This document shows, one piece after another, positions 42,879 to 51,830 of a stretch of 64,000 bases of DNA. Each line of letters opens with the position of its first letter. The stretch's first letter is position 1. The notes beneath the pieces are model-generated. The model had not been told where the DNA came from. It ran no database searches and was given only the letters and a program-made list of their open reading frames with translations. The DNA lies in assembly GCA_040768925.1 (NCBI GenBank), contig JAXGLZ010000001.1:310001-374000 (forward strand), in the 5' to 3' direction. Origin of the DNA: CALNBC01 sp040768925 (GTDB lineage Bacteria; Bacillota; Clostridia; Christensenellales; CALWSW01). The position numbers and the translations under genes are program-made.

Positions 42879-43968
42879 TTTTGGCCGCCTTTCGCAGGTC
42901 GATCACCTTTCCGGCGGCGTCCGCCGGATCCGTCGCCGCGCGCACGGCCCGGCCCGCCGCCGCCTCCCGCTCCACTGCGGCGAACACCTTTGCGGGCGCC
43001 TCGCCCTCGTCGTACAAAACGGTGGTTTGGGGCGGCGCTTTGCGCGGTTCGCCGTAGCCCCGCTCGATCCCGTCCAAATAAAGGGCGAAGCCCACGGCGC
43101 GCTTGCCGCGCTTGCCCATTTTTTCCAGCAGCAGGTCGTACTGGCCGCCGAAAAGCACCGGTTCCGGAACCTTTGGCACATACCCCTGGAACACGACGCC
43201 ATTGTAATACTGCATATCCGAAACGATGGAAAAATCCAGCCGCAGGCGGCTTTTTCCCAGCGGTTCGCAGATGGCGGCAAGCTCGGCAAGCGCCGCTTTT
43301 GACCGGGGGCCTTGGCCAAGGCTCTTCGCCTCCTCCATCGTCCGGTCGAAACCGCCGGAAACCGTGGCCAGCCGCGCAAGGGCGGAAACCTTCCCCTCGT
43401 TCATGCCGCCGGCCCTGGCGAGCCGGGTCATTTCGTGGGGGGCTTTCTTTTGCAGCAGGCCTAAAAGGCGCTTGCTCAGGGCGCCGTCCGCCCCCAGCTC
43501 CTCCATCACCGCGGAGACGAACCCAAGGTGGGAAACGTCCATCGCGTAGTTTTCATCCACCGCGGCCAGAGTGCGCTGGGCGAGAAAGAGCATTTCCGCC
43601 AGGTCGTACTCCGTCACCGCGCCGATGCATTCCAGGCCGGTCTGGGCGATCTCGCGGTATTCTTTGGCGTGGGGAGAGGCCCGGAACACGTTTTCGTGGT
43701 AATAGAGCTTTTCCAAAGCGCGGGAATCGCCGTTGATGCTCTTGGCGATGGAGAGGGTGATGTCCGGCTTGAGGGCCATCAGCCTGCCGTCCAGGTCGGA
43801 AAAGACGATGATCTCCCGGCTTTGCAAAAAATCCATGTTTTCAACATAAAGGGAATACTCCTCCAGCCGGTTCATGGAAAAAAGGCGGTAGCCCCGGCTT
43901 TCGTAAAGGCCGCGAAGGCCCAAGGTCAGCCGTTCGACGGCCGAAAGGGTGGAAAGGTCGATGTTCAA
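42871..43968 (-). CDS. hisZ: ATP phosphoribosyltransferase regulatory subunit
   Basis: 365 aa class II aaRS-like paralogue of HisRS without tRNA synthetase activity. It completes and regulates short HisG. The N-terminus starts at a motif-2-like ALKPDITLSIAK; RASPHAKEYREIAQTGLECIG and VGFALYLDGIERG match HisZ/HisRS folds. The start is TTG at 43968 behind AAGGAG. It is the first gene after the operon promoter. Confidence 0.95.
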   Translation of the reverse strand: MNIDLSTLSAVERLTLGLRGLYESRGYRLFSMNRLEEYSLYVENMDFLQSREIIVFSDLDGRLMALKPDITLSIAKSINGDSRALEKLYYHENVFRASPHAKEYREIAQTGLECIGAVTEYDLAEMLFLAQRTLAAVDENYAMDVSHLGFVSAVMEELGADGALSKRLLGLLQKKAPHEMTRLARAGGMNEGKVSALARLATVSGGFDRTMEEAKSLGQGPRSKAALAELAAICEPLGKSRLRLDFSIVSDMQYYNGVVFQGYVPKVPEPVLFGGQYDLLLEKMGKRGKRAVGFALYLDGIERGYGEPRKAPPQTTVLYDEGEAPAKVFAAVEREAAAGRAVRAATDPADAAGKVIDLRKAAKNA

Positions 43969-44022
43969 AGCGCGCTCCTTGCTGTTTGACGAAGATCCAT
44001 GCGTTGATCCGTGCTGTTTTAC

Positions 44023-44051
44023 AGTATAATCCGCCGGGACGATTTCGTCAA
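44023..44051 (-). promoter_or_regulatory. Promoter of the histidine operon
   Basis: TTGACG (44046-44051) and TATACT (44023-44028) on the - strand, 17-bp spacer. It leaves only about 50 nt before hisZ, too short for a T-box or attenuator. Confidence 0.8.
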
Positions 44052-44149
44052 CCGCCGCGCTATCGCGCTACCTTGATAAATTATGAAATCGTTCGGAAAA
44101 TCCCGGGCCTGCGTTCTCCCCTGCACGGCTTTGGGCCGCCGGCGAATGC

Positions 44150-45025
44150 TCAAACCTGCCTGTAAACCGCCCGGTTTTGTGAAAACTCCAGCGCCGCCAC
44201 GCCTTTTTCCGTCAAATACGTCAAATACGAAAGCACGGTGGTTTTGAGCAGCGTGTACTGGGTGACGTTCACCGAAATGCGGTAATGATCGAACACGCCC
44301 TTCAGAATATCCTCCAACGTTCGCCCTCCCTTGGAAAGGGACAGCACAAAATCCGCGATCTCCTCCGTCTTTTCGCGGTTCAGCCGGGCAAGGGGGCGGA
44401 TATCCTCTGTTGCCGGGGCGTGGGAAGGAACGAACAGGTTTGCCGAAAGGGTTTCCAGCATCGAAAGGGTTTTCAGGTGGGCGGCGACGTCGTAAACAAG
44501 GGTCACATGGTATTTTTGCAGCACCTGCTCGCTGGTCAGGCTGTCCGCCAGAAAGCAGACGCCCCCCGGCGTAAAAACGCCGAACATATCCGGGCAATGG
44601 CCGGGCAAGGGCAAAAGCGTCATTCCTTCCGGCAGAACGGCTTTTGAAACATCCCCCACGGCGCTGGGTTCCGCCAGCATCATCCGGTTTTTCAGCTCTT
44701 TGGGCGGGAAGCCGCCGTAAAGCATGCCCAGGCCAAGCTCCGGGCTGCGGGCAAAGGCCGCGCAGATCCCCGCCGCATAGGCCGCGGCGCCGGTTTGGGC
44801 CAGCAAATACGCGTTGCCGCCGATGTGATCCGCGTGGCAATGGGTGTTCAGGATCATCTTCAGCGCCCAGCCGTTTTCCGTCAGGTGGCGCAGGGCTTTT
44901 TTCGCCGCGTCTTTGCCGTTGCCCGAATCGATCAGCACCGCGCCGCCGCCGCCGGTAAAAAGCCCCATCTTTGACGGGGATTCGATATAATAGGTATCTT
45001 TTGCCGCTTTGACCAGTTCATACAT
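44150..45025 (-). CDS. Metallo-beta-lactamase-fold hydrolase
   Basis: 291 aa. The zinc motif Thr-His-Cys-His-Ala-Asp-His is near residues 61-67, followed by later His (LPLPGHCPD; VPSHAPA) and Asp (FLADSL) ligands. A C-terminal helical region of about 80 residues resembles the LACTB2-type winged-helix tail of many MBL proteins. The substrate is unknown. The ATG at 45025 is preceded by AAGGA. It is divergent from nothing nearby and may share a transcript with neither neighbour. Confidence 0.88.
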   Translation of the reverse strand: MYELVKAAKDTYYIESPSKMGLFTGGGGAVLIDSGNGKDAAKKALRHLTENGWALKMILNTHCHADHIGGNAYLLAQTGAAAYAAGICAAFARSPELGLGMLYGGFPPKELKNRMMLAEPSAVGDVSKAVLPEGMTLLPLPGHCPDMFGVFTPGGVCFLADSLTSEQVLQKYHVTLVYDVAAHLKTLSMLETLSANLFVPSHAPATEDIRPLARLNREKTEEIADFVLSLSKGGRTLEDILKGVFDHYRISVNVTQYTLLKTTVLSYLTYLTEKGVAALEFSQNRAVYRQV

Positions 45026-45061
45026 GGTGTTTTTTATCCTTTTTGCCGATTTTCCAAAATC

Positions 45062-45089
45062 AAAAACGGGCCGCAAGCACGCACGGCCC
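45062..45089 (-). terminator. Second terminator downstream of the LysR gene
   Basis: On the - strand, GGGCCG / CGGCCC with a 10-nt loop, followed by GTTTTT. Confidence 0.75.
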
Positions 45090-45098
45090 AAAATTGCC

Positions 45099-45124
45099 AA
45101 AAAAACCGCCGCGCGCCGGCGCGG
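45099..45124 (-). terminator. First terminator downstream of the LysR gene
   Basis: On the - strand, CCGCGC-CGGC-GCGCGG followed by CGG and seven T, 18 bp beyond the LysR stop. Two terminators in tandem isolate the LysR unit from the MBL gene. Confidence 0.8.
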
Positions 45125-45141
45125 CCGGGAAACGACCCGCG

Positions 45142-46020
45142 CTATTCCTTATAATAGTTCACAAAATACTTTTTGAAAAGCTCCGCGCATTCGGAAAGCC
45201 GGGAGCCTTTTTTTGTCAGCATATAGATGTGCTTTTCATCGAGCAGCGCCAGGGGGCGGACGACGATATCGTCCGGGCAGGTGAAGGCCTTGTTCAGCCC
45301 CAGGATGAAGGGGCTTACCCCGAGCCCGGACTGAAGGCACTGCATGGTGACGTTGATGTCCGTCGTGCACATGATCAGATTCACCTCGAACCCCGCGCTT
45401 TTGCAGTCGTTCATGATCGAGTAATAGTTGGTGGAGCCGCAGAGCAGCAGCTTCACATCCCGAAGGTCCTGAATGGTCACCATCTTTTTCTTTGCCAGGG
45501 GGTGGAATTTGGGAATGTAGATCACACTTTGCACGCTGAAAAAGGGCGTGGCGTCGAAATGCTCGTCGTCCGTCGCCACGGCGACGATGCCGATGTCCGC
45601 CTCCCCTTCGATCAGGCGGCGGTGGCAGATGCTGTCCCTGTGCTCGCCGAAGCGCAGGTCGATAAAGGGATAATCCTCCATAAACGTCAAAAAAGGCTGG
45701 GGCGTGAGGATGGACAGGCAGCCAAGCTCCAAAACGGCGTTGACGGTCCCCTTGACCTGCTGGCAGCTTCGCTTGATCGAGGACAGCACCTCGTCATATT
45801 CCCCGAGGATCGCTTCCGCGCGGGAAAGGAGCATTTTTGCCGTTTGGGTGAGCTCCACGCCCCGGTTGTTGCGCAGGAACAGCGTCACGCCCAGCTCTTC
45901 CTCCATGCGCTTTATGATTTTGCTCAGGCCCTGCTGCGTCATATACAGATTGTTCGCGGCGGTGCTCATGTTCTTATCCTTGCAGAGCCTGACAAACGCC
46001 TCAATGCTTTTGATATCCAT
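45142..46020 (-). CDS. LysR-family transcriptional regulator
   Basis: 292 aa. N-terminal winged HTH (about residues 1-60) with STAANNLYMTQQGLSKIIKRME and FLRNNRGVELT; a linker helix; and a C-terminal periplasmic-binding-like effector domain (about 90-290). It is divergent from the deoC operon with a 515-bp gap holding a LysR-type dyad at 46357-46381, so it likely controls that operon. Effector unknown. Confidence 0.92.
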   Translation of the reverse strand: MDIKSIEAFVRLCKDKNMSTAANNLYMTQQGLSKIIKRMEEELGVTLFLRNNRGVELTQTAKMLLSRAEAILGEYDEVLSSIKRSCQQVKGTVNAVLELGCLSILTPQPFLTFMEDYPFIDLRFGEHRDSICHRRLIEGEADIGIVAVATDDEHFDATPFFSVQSVIYIPKFHPLAKKKMVTIQDLRDVKLLLCGSTNYYSIMNDCKSAGFEVNLIMCTTDINVTMQCLQSGLGVSPFILGLNKAFTCPDDIVVRPLALLDEKHIYMLTKKGSRLSECAELFKKYFVNYYKE

Positions 46021-46237
46021 GCGACTTTCCTTTCAGTGAGCCCGGCGGCCCGTCGGCGGGAGGATTGCAAACATTGGCGAAGGGACTGACCGCTTCGGTA
46101 AAACCATACAAAAAAAATTTAACTCTGCCGGCTCCGGCGAATCTGTTCCATTGAGAAATGCCTGATTTTGGGCGTTCCCCGCCCAAGCGCGCGCCAAAAT
46201 GCGCGGGGTTGCAAGGATTATGAAGCTGCTGATACTC

Positions 46238-46267
46238 ATAATATGTACTGCCGGCAGGCTTTGTCAA
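46238..46267 (-). promoter_or_regulatory. Promoter of the LysR gene
   Basis: TTGACA (46262-46267) and TATTAT (46238-46243) on the - strand, 18-bp spacer. It gives a leader of about 210 nt, unusually long for a LysR gene. Confidence 0.65.
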
Positions 46268-46355
46268 GTGCCGCGCCGGAAAAATGCTAGCAAACAACCA
46301 TAGAATGATAAAAAACGAACATGGAGTGTTGTAACCAGCTATGCATTTTTGTTGT

Positions 46356-46384
46356 TTTACCACCATTTAGGCTTGTGGTAACAT
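46356..46384 (+). promoter_or_regulatory. Weak deoC promoter covered by a LysR-type dyad
   Basis: TTACCAC (46357-46363), 11 bp, then GTGGTAA (46375-46381): a perfect 7-base inverted repeat fitting the T-N11-A LysR box. A weak promoter, TTTACC (46356-46361) / TAACAT (46379-46384) with a 17-bp spacer, is nested in it. A binding protein here would overlap both -35 and -10. The deoC ATG is 152 bp further on. Confidence 0.55.
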
Positions 46385-46535
46385 ATCATTGCGAATTAGT
46401 AGCATTCCATTCATTCAACAGCCACATTTTTCTTTGTTTGACATCTCGGTAAAAAGCGCGATCCGCCGCGATATTTTTTTTAAATGAAACGGCCACGCTT
46501 TTAAAAAAACACCATCGACCAAAAGGAGAACGAAA

Positions 46536-47255
46536 ATGCTTTACCTCCACGGAAAAGAGCTGACCGCCGCCCGTCTGGCAAAAATGATCGACGGCTCTTT
46601 GCTCAACCCTTTCACCACGCTGGACGAAATCAAGGATCTGGTTAAAATCTCGCTGGAGTACAATACCAACTCCGTCTGCGTCAACCCGAACTTCATCGAA
46701 TTCGTCGCCAACGAGCTGAAGGGCACCGATGTCAAACCCTGCGTCGTCATCGACTACCCCTTCGGAACCAGCACCCTTGAATCCAAGGTTGCCGCGGCGA
46801 AGGACGCCATCGCCAAGGGCGTGGAAATCATTGACTACGTCATCGACTACGGCCACCTGAAGAGCGGAGACCGGGACCACCTTCTCCGCGAGGTCAAAGC
46901 CTGCGTCGAAGCCGCCGGCGGCCGCGAAACCCGCTTCATCATCGAGGTTTGCTACCTTACCCCCGAAGAGATCGTCACCGCGTGCGAATGCGTCATCGAG
47001 GGCGGCGGGGATTTCGTGAAGTCCTCCACCGGCCGTTTCGGCGGCCCCGACATGAGGATCGTCGACCTGCTGGTCAAGACCTGCGAAGGCAAGTGCAAAG
47101 TCAAGATCGCCGGCACCGGCGCTTTCTGGACCTCCGCCATCGCCCTTTTGTGCCTTGGCCGGGGCGTGGACATCATCGGCACCCGCGCAGCGAAGAAGAT
47201 CATCGACGATCTGCCCGTGTTTGAAGGCATGCTCAAAGGCCTTGAGCTGAAGTAA
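46536..47255 (+). CDS. deoC: Deoxyribose-phosphate aldolase (DeoC family)
   Basis: 239 aa barrel aldolase. DeoC splits deoxyribose-5-phosphate to glyceraldehyde-3-phosphate and acetaldehyde. The Schiff-base lysine sits in DFVKSSTGRFGG (about residue 161), with a second Lys in VKIAGTGAF. Some canonical residues differ: IDGSLL in place of IDHTLL, and KIAGTG in place of K-A-(S/A)-GG-I-R. This could mean a related substrate. The ATG follows AAAAGGAGA. A stem-loop at 47286-47317 separates it from the kinase gene. Confidence 0.88.
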   Translation: MLYLHGKELTAARLAKMIDGSLLNPFTTLDEIKDLVKISLEYNTNSVCVNPNFIEFVANELKGTDVKPCVVIDYPFGTSTLESKVAAAKDAIAKGVEIIDYVIDYGHLKSGDRDHLLREVKACVEAAGGRETRFIIEVCYLTPEEIVTACECVIEGGGDFVKSSTGRFGGPDMRIVDLLVKTCEGKCKVKIAGTGAFWTSAIALLCLGRGVDIIGTRAAKKIIDDLPVFEGMLKGLELK

Positions 47256-47285
47256 CGGGCGCACGCCTTCCAAACCCCAGTATTC

Positions 47286-47317
47286 GGAGCCGCCGGTTGC
47301 GCCAATTTGGCGGCTCC
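47286..47317 (+). other. Intercistronic stem-loop between deoC and the FGGY kinase
   Basis: GGAGCCGCC / GGCGGCTCC, nine perfect pairs with a 14-nt loop, 30 bp after the deoC stop. There is no T run, so it may stabilise or process the mRNA rather than end it. Confidence 0.45.
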
Positions 47318-47470
47318 GCCCTTCAAAGAGACACCCCTTCCACCTCCCCGTACCTCTGCGCGCCCTCCCGGATTCACTTGTCCCAGTCAAGTCAAGGCAA
47401 CTTTCAAAAAAGAGATTCGGAGAATAACTGAACAACGTCATTGACTGTGTATTGTCGAAAGGAGAATTAC

Positions 47471-49036
47471 ATGGGTAAATATGTCATTGGTATTGACGCC
47501 GGCACGATGGGCGTTCGCTGCGTGATCTTCGACCTCAAGGGAAACGAGATTTCCAGCGCGTATTTTGAGACCCCCACGATGTATCCGAAGCCCGGCTGGG
47601 TCGAGCAGCGCGCCGAGGACGTTGTCGATCTTGCCTACAAAGCGGTGTCCAAGGCCATCGCGAAGAAGAACGTGGACGCTTCCGAGATCATCTCCATCAG
47701 CTTCACCAACATGCGCACGACCTGGGCGCCGATCGACAAGGCCGGCAACTACCTGCACAACATCTTCATCTGGCAGGACCAGCGCGGCGCCGAGATCTTC
47801 CCCTGGGCCCGCGAGCAGCTGGCCAAGCACGGCATGACCGAAATGGACCTTTACAACCGCTGCGGCCATCCCATGGGCTCTGTGCAGTGCGGCTCCAAGG
47901 CCTTCTGGTACATGCTGAACGAACCCGAGCTCTACGATAAGACCTGGAAGATGGTCACTCCCCACGCCATGCTGGCCAAGGCCTTCGGCGCGGACAACTG
48001 GTACGACGAGGACAGCGACGCCAACTGGTGGCTGGTCACGAAGTGCGACACCTTCGAGGTTGACCCCGAGCTGTGCGCCATCTTCGGCATCGATCCCGAG
48101 AAGTACCCCCTCTTCATGCCGGCCGGCACGCCCATCGGCGCCGTGACCAAGGAAGTCGCCGAGAAGACCGGCCTCAAGGCCGGCACCCCCCTGTTTGTCG
48201 GCGCCGGCGACCAGCAGTGCGGCGCGGCGGGCGTCGGCAACTCCGGCACGCCCGGCCTCGGCTCCGTCTGCCTGGGCACCGCGGGATTGTGCATCGGCTA
48301 TTCCGCCACCCCCGTCCGCGACCCGAACGGCAAGTGCCACGTGCTGGGCCACCCGGCGGGCGGCTACACGATGGAAGGCCACGCTTCGGCGGCCGCTTCC
48401 TCCTTCCGCTGGCTGAGGAACGCCATCTCCCAGTTTGAGATGACCGCGGCGGACCTTTCCGGCATCGACGTTTACGACATCATGTCCGCCATCGCCAAAA
48501 AGGCCCCCATCGGCTCCAAGGGCACCATCTTCCTGCCCTGGCTGGCCGGCGCGGCCTGCCCGCACTACAACGACCACGCCCGCGGCGCCCTCATCGGCAT
48601 GACCCTGGGCACCACCAAGGCGGAGATCCTGCGCGCCGCGATGGAAGGCATCTGCTTCGAAATGCGCGAGATGCTCGACGCCCTGAAGGCCGCCGGCTTC
48701 TCGAACTTCAAGACCCTGCGCGTGACCGGCGGCGCGGCACGCTCCGACCTCTGGAACCAGATCCAGGCGAACATCTACAAGTCCGTCGTCGAGACCGCGG
48801 ACGCTCCGGAAGCGACGGCCCTTGGCGCCGCAATGATCGGCGCGGTGGGCGCGGGGGTCTTCAAGGACCTGCGCGAAGCCGCCGACAACATGGTCCACGT
48901 GAAGGACGTCTTCGAGCCCGACGAAGCTTCCATGAAGCAGTATGACGAAGTCTACGCCATGTTCAGGGACTGCTACGACGGCCTTGCCCAGAGCGGCTTC
49001 GACACGATCTACAACTTCCAGAACAAACACGCCTGA
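47471..49036 (+). CDS. FGGY-family carbohydrate kinase
   Basis: 521 aa, two-domain sugar kinase. The N-terminal phosphate motif is GIDAGTMGVRCVIFD; GAGDQQCGAAGVG is the second nucleotide motif; RVTGGAARSDLWNQI is the adenosine segment. Close to the xylulokinase branch by eye, but the sugar cannot be assigned. Next to a DeoC-type aldolase and an alcohol dehydrogenase, a deoxy-pentose or deoxy-alditol substrate is a reasonable inference. The ATG 47471 follows AAAGGAGA. Confidence 0.92.
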   Translation: MGKYVIGIDAGTMGVRCVIFDLKGNEISSAYFETPTMYPKPGWVEQRAEDVVDLAYKAVSKAIAKKNVDASEIISISFTNMRTTWAPIDKAGNYLHNIFIWQDQRGAEIFPWAREQLAKHGMTEMDLYNRCGHPMGSVQCGSKAFWYMLNEPELYDKTWKMVTPHAMLAKAFGADNWYDEDSDANWWLVTKCDTFEVDPELCAIFGIDPEKYPLFMPAGTPIGAVTKEVAEKTGLKAGTPLFVGAGDQQCGAAGVGNSGTPGLGSVCLGTAGLCIGYSATPVRDPNGKCHVLGHPAGGYTMEGHASAAASSFRWLRNAISQFEMTAADLSGIDVYDIMSAIAKKAPIGSKGTIFLPWLAGAACPHYNDHARGALIGMTLGTTKAEILRAAMEGICFEMREMLDALKAAGFSNFKTLRVTGGAARSDLWNQIQANIYKSVVETADAPEATALGAAMIGAVGAGVFKDLREAADNMVHVKDVFEPDEASMKQYDEVYAMFRDCYDGLAQSGFDTIYNFQNKHA

Positions 49037-49725
49037 TTGCCATGACTGACCGCCGCGCGCCCGGAACCTTCTTTCGGGCGCGCGCGGCCCAATTGTTCGA
49101 CGCGCCGGAGCCTGTTTCGCGTCTGCAGGCGCAAGCAGACGCAGAACGGGCTCTTAGCCAAAGCGGTATAACCCGAACCCGTTTTTGGGGCCGTAGGCCG
49201 CCCCGGCGGTGCGGTGTTGTCGGCCCAAAAAGGCGTGCGGCGCGGCCTTCCTGCGGGCCTTCAACTTGCGCCAAAACGGCCCACGGCCTCAAAAATCTTT
49301 GACCTTGCGGGAGCGGATTTTTGCGGCTGGCAAGGCCAGAAGACGATGGCGGGCTGGCCGCCCGCCCAGGAGAATAACACAGCTAGGCGCAAATAATGCG
49401 CCCCGCAAGGCGGGTTCGGATGATACCGCTTTGGTTAAGGCAAAGGGAATCGAATCCCTTTGCCGCGAAGCTGCCATTTTGGCGCGTTTCTTTGTCATCG
49501 TCAGTCGCCGTAGACACCGCTGCGGCTCCTTCTTCTTCCGCGAGCTGCATCCAAGCCGGCAGCTTTGCGGCCGGAGAGTTTCAAACATTAAAAAGTATGG
49601 CAGCGCAGGGCGGCGGCGCGCAGGCGCAGTGGTGCTGCGGCAAGCGCCGCCAACACGGCGATGGCGTGCTTTTTAGCGTTTGAAACCACAGGGGGTTCGA
49701 CCCCCTTTACCTTAAGGAGGCAAAA
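49037..49725. repeat. Intergenic region with inverted and family M repeats
   Basis: 689 bp without a supported gene. CCAAAGCGGTAT-x-A-x-CCGAACCCG occurs at 49158-49181 and inverted at 49411-49434 (22 of 24 match), enclosing about 229 bp. Bases 49440-49560 are a degenerate copy of family M (see 19430). The end, GGGGGTTCGACCCCC (49690-49704), is another hairpin just before the dehydrogenase ribosome site. Confidence 0.6.
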
Positions 49726-50877
49726 ATGGAATTCTCGTTTTATACCGCGAACAAAATCATCTTCAAAAAAGGCGCCATCGACGAACTTGTGACCCACCTG
49801 AAACCCCTGGGCAGCAATTTTATGTTTGTGGTCGACCCGTTTTTCATCAGCTCCCCCACCATGGAAGGGATCAAAAAGCAGCTTGACGACGCGAATCTGC
49901 GCTACGTCGCCTTCGGTGAAGTGAGGGGCGAGCCCACCGTGGAACTGGTGGACGAGATCACCGCCCTTGCCCTCAAGGAAGGCTGCGACGCCGTCGTTTC
50001 CATCGGCGGCGGAAGCTGCATCGACGCGGGCAAGGCCGCCGCCGCCCTGATCACCAACGGCGCCCCGGCCCTTGACTATATGGAAGTCGTGGGCAAGGGC
50101 AAGAAGGTCACGGTTCAGCCCGTTCCCTTCGTCTCCGTTCCCACCACCGCCGGCACCGGCAGCGAGGTGACGAAAAACGCCGTCCTCGGTTCCCACGTTC
50201 TCAACTTCAAGCGTTCCATGCGCTCGGATTCGATGATGGCCAACGCCACGATCATCGACCCGCTGCTCACCGTGGGCTGCCCCAAGCGCGTCACCGCCAA
50301 TTCGGGGATCGACGCCGCCACCCACCTGATCGAGGCCTTCATCACCTGGCGCGCAACGCCCATCAGCCACGGCCTTACCATGAGCGGCATCGAGCTGATC
50401 GGCAAATACCTGCGCCGGGCTTACGACGACGGGAACGACATCGAGGCCCGGGAAGGCATGAGCGCGGCCGCGCTGCTTGGCGGCATGGCCTTCGCCAATT
50501 CCGGCCTGGGCGCCGCCCACGGCATCGGCATGGCCGTCGGCATTGCTTACAACGTACCCCACGGCGAGGCCTGCGGCATCATGCTGCCCCACGTCATGAA
50601 GCTGAACGCGCCCCACGCCCTGCCCAAGATGGCGAGGATCGGCGAACTGCTGACCGGCAAAAAATTCGCCGCAGAGCAGGAAGCGGCGGACGCCGCCGTG
50701 GATTTCATCTTCGAACTTTGCGCCCACATGGGCATCAAGCCGGATTTCAAGCACCTGAACATCCCGAAGGAAGAAATCCCCGCCCTGGCAAAGGCCAGCT
50801 TCGGCACCAGCATGTCCAGCAATCCCGTTCAGCTGACCCAGGAGCAGTGGGAGGAATACTTCACAACCATCATGTAA
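49726..50877 (+). CDS. Iron-containing alcohol dehydrogenase
   Basis: 383 aa, group III Fe-ADH. The NAD motif is GGGSCIDAGKA and PTTAGTGSEVTKNAV; Fe ligands lie in IDAATHLIEAF (Asp and His), AAHGIGM (His) and NVPHGEACG (His). A role in reducing acetaldehyde made by DeoC to ethanol, or in oxidising a sugar alcohol, fits the neighbourhood; it is inference. The ATG follows TAAGGAGG. Terminator at 51047-51074. Confidence 0.93.
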   Translation: MEFSFYTANKIIFKKGAIDELVTHLKPLGSNFMFVVDPFFISSPTMEGIKKQLDDANLRYVAFGEVRGEPTVELVDEITALALKEGCDAVVSIGGGSCIDAGKAAAALITNGAPALDYMEVVGKGKKVTVQPVPFVSVPTTAGTGSEVTKNAVLGSHVLNFKRSMRSDSMMANATIIDPLLTVGCPKRVTANSGIDAATHLIEAFITWRATPISHGLTMSGIELIGKYLRRAYDDGNDIEAREGMSAAALLGGMAFANSGLGAAHGIGMAVGIAYNVPHGEACGIMLPHVMKLNAPHALPKMARIGELLTGKKFAAEQEAADAAVDFIFELCAHMGIKPDFKHLNIPKEEIPALAKASFGTSMSSNPVQLTQEQWEEYFTTIM

Positions 50878-51046
50878 ACCGTGAGGGTGTGAGGGACCTT
50901 TTCGATATTCGCCCCGGCGGCGGGAAGGACCGGTCGTCCCCCCGCCGCTTGGGGGGTTGCGCCCGGCGGGTCACCCGGGCTTGGATCAGCGCGCATTTGC
51001 CGGCTGCGGCCGCCGCCCCTTTGCGGCCGGCCGACATTTCAAAAGA

Positions 51047-51074
51047 CCCGGAAAGCTTTTTCCGGGCCTTTTTT
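51047..51074 (+). terminator. Terminator after the alcohol dehydrogenase
   Basis: CCCGGAAA-GCTT-TTTCCGGG followed by CC and six T. It ends the deoC-kinase-ADH transcript. The rest of the 50878-51198 gap is GC-rich with no gene seen. Confidence 0.88.
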
Positions 51075-51198
51075 GCCGGGCGGACCGCCGCCTTTGCCCT
51101 GCGCAAAAAGCGCCCCCGCGCCTTCAAAAGTCCCGCCTTTGCCGTCACGCTCCCTTTCCCGCGCCCATATACTTATCGGGAAAGGTGTGATCGTTTTC

Positions 51199-51681
51199 AT
51201 GCGGACCATCCCCTACAACCGGCCCGCGGCGGTGGCCTACGCCGAGCGCTGGGCGCTTTCCCGCAATCCGGCCTTTTACGACTTTGAGGAAATCGGCGGG
51301 GACTGCACGAATTTTGCGTCCCAGTGCGTTTACGCGGGCTGCGGCGTGATGAATTTTACCCCCGTTACGGGCTGGTATTACATCAGCGCGTCGAACCGCA
51401 CCGCTTCCTGGACCGGGGTGGAGTATCTTTTCAGGTTCCTGACCGCAAACAGGGGCGCGGGCCCCTTTGCCAGCGTTGTGAGCCGGAACGAAGCCGAGCC
51501 CGGCGACATCATTCAGCTGGGCCGGGCCGACGGCTCGTTTTATCATTCCCCCGTGGTTCTCGGCGTGATCGGCGGCGAGATCTATGTGGCCGCCCATACC
51601 TACGACGCCCTGTGGCGCCCCCTGTCCAGCTATTCTTTTGCCCGCATGCGGTGCATCCACATCGAAGGGGCCAGAATATGA
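51199..51681 (+). CDS. Amidase-domain protein (PF12671-like, NlpC/P60-type fold)
   Basis: 160 aa. YNRPAAVAYAERWAL starts the putative amidase domain; the catalytic Cys is in GGDCTNFASQCVYAG near residue 39; a His follows in FYHSPVVLG. Related domains occur in Clostridial cell-wall or sporulation proteins, usually with an export signal, which is absent here. Start ATG 51199; a GTG at 51187 is possible because the only ribosome-like AAAGG is 13 bp from the ATG. Confidence 0.8.
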   Translation: MRTIPYNRPAAVAYAERWALSRNPAFYDFEEIGGDCTNFASQCVYAGCGVMNFTPVTGWYYISASNRTASWTGVEYLFRFLTANRGAGPFASVVSRNEAEPGDIIQLGRADGSFYHSPVVLGVIGGEIYVAAHTYDALWRPLSSYSFARMRCIHIEGARI

Positions 51682-51714
51682 ACCTTTGGGCCCGGGCATG
51701 CCTGAAAGGATGCG

Positions 51715-51785
51715 GCAAACTTGATCCAACCCCGGGGGCTGCGGCCCCGGAAATCCCCAAGACGGGGTCTTCCGACAAAAAGAGG
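51715..51785 (+). repeat. Family A repeat, copy A6 (short)
   Basis: CTTGATCCAACCCCG, then GGGGGCTGCGGCCCC, then ATCCCCAAGACGGGG and TCTTCCGAC. It contains only the two core hairpins and lies between convergent genes. Confidence 0.7.
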
Positions 51786-51830
51786 AGCCGGTGAAGGCCC
51801 CTCTTTTTTAAGTGTTTGCCGTTTTGGGGA

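Noticed and set aside
43969..44022. T-box or histidine attenuator ahead of hisZ
   Set aside because: The leader is only about 50 nt; no His-codon leader peptide or T-box sequence is present.
47438..49030. 530-codon antisense frame over the FGGY kinase
   Set aside because: Mirror frame of a well-supported kinase, with low-complexity Gly/Val/Asp composition.
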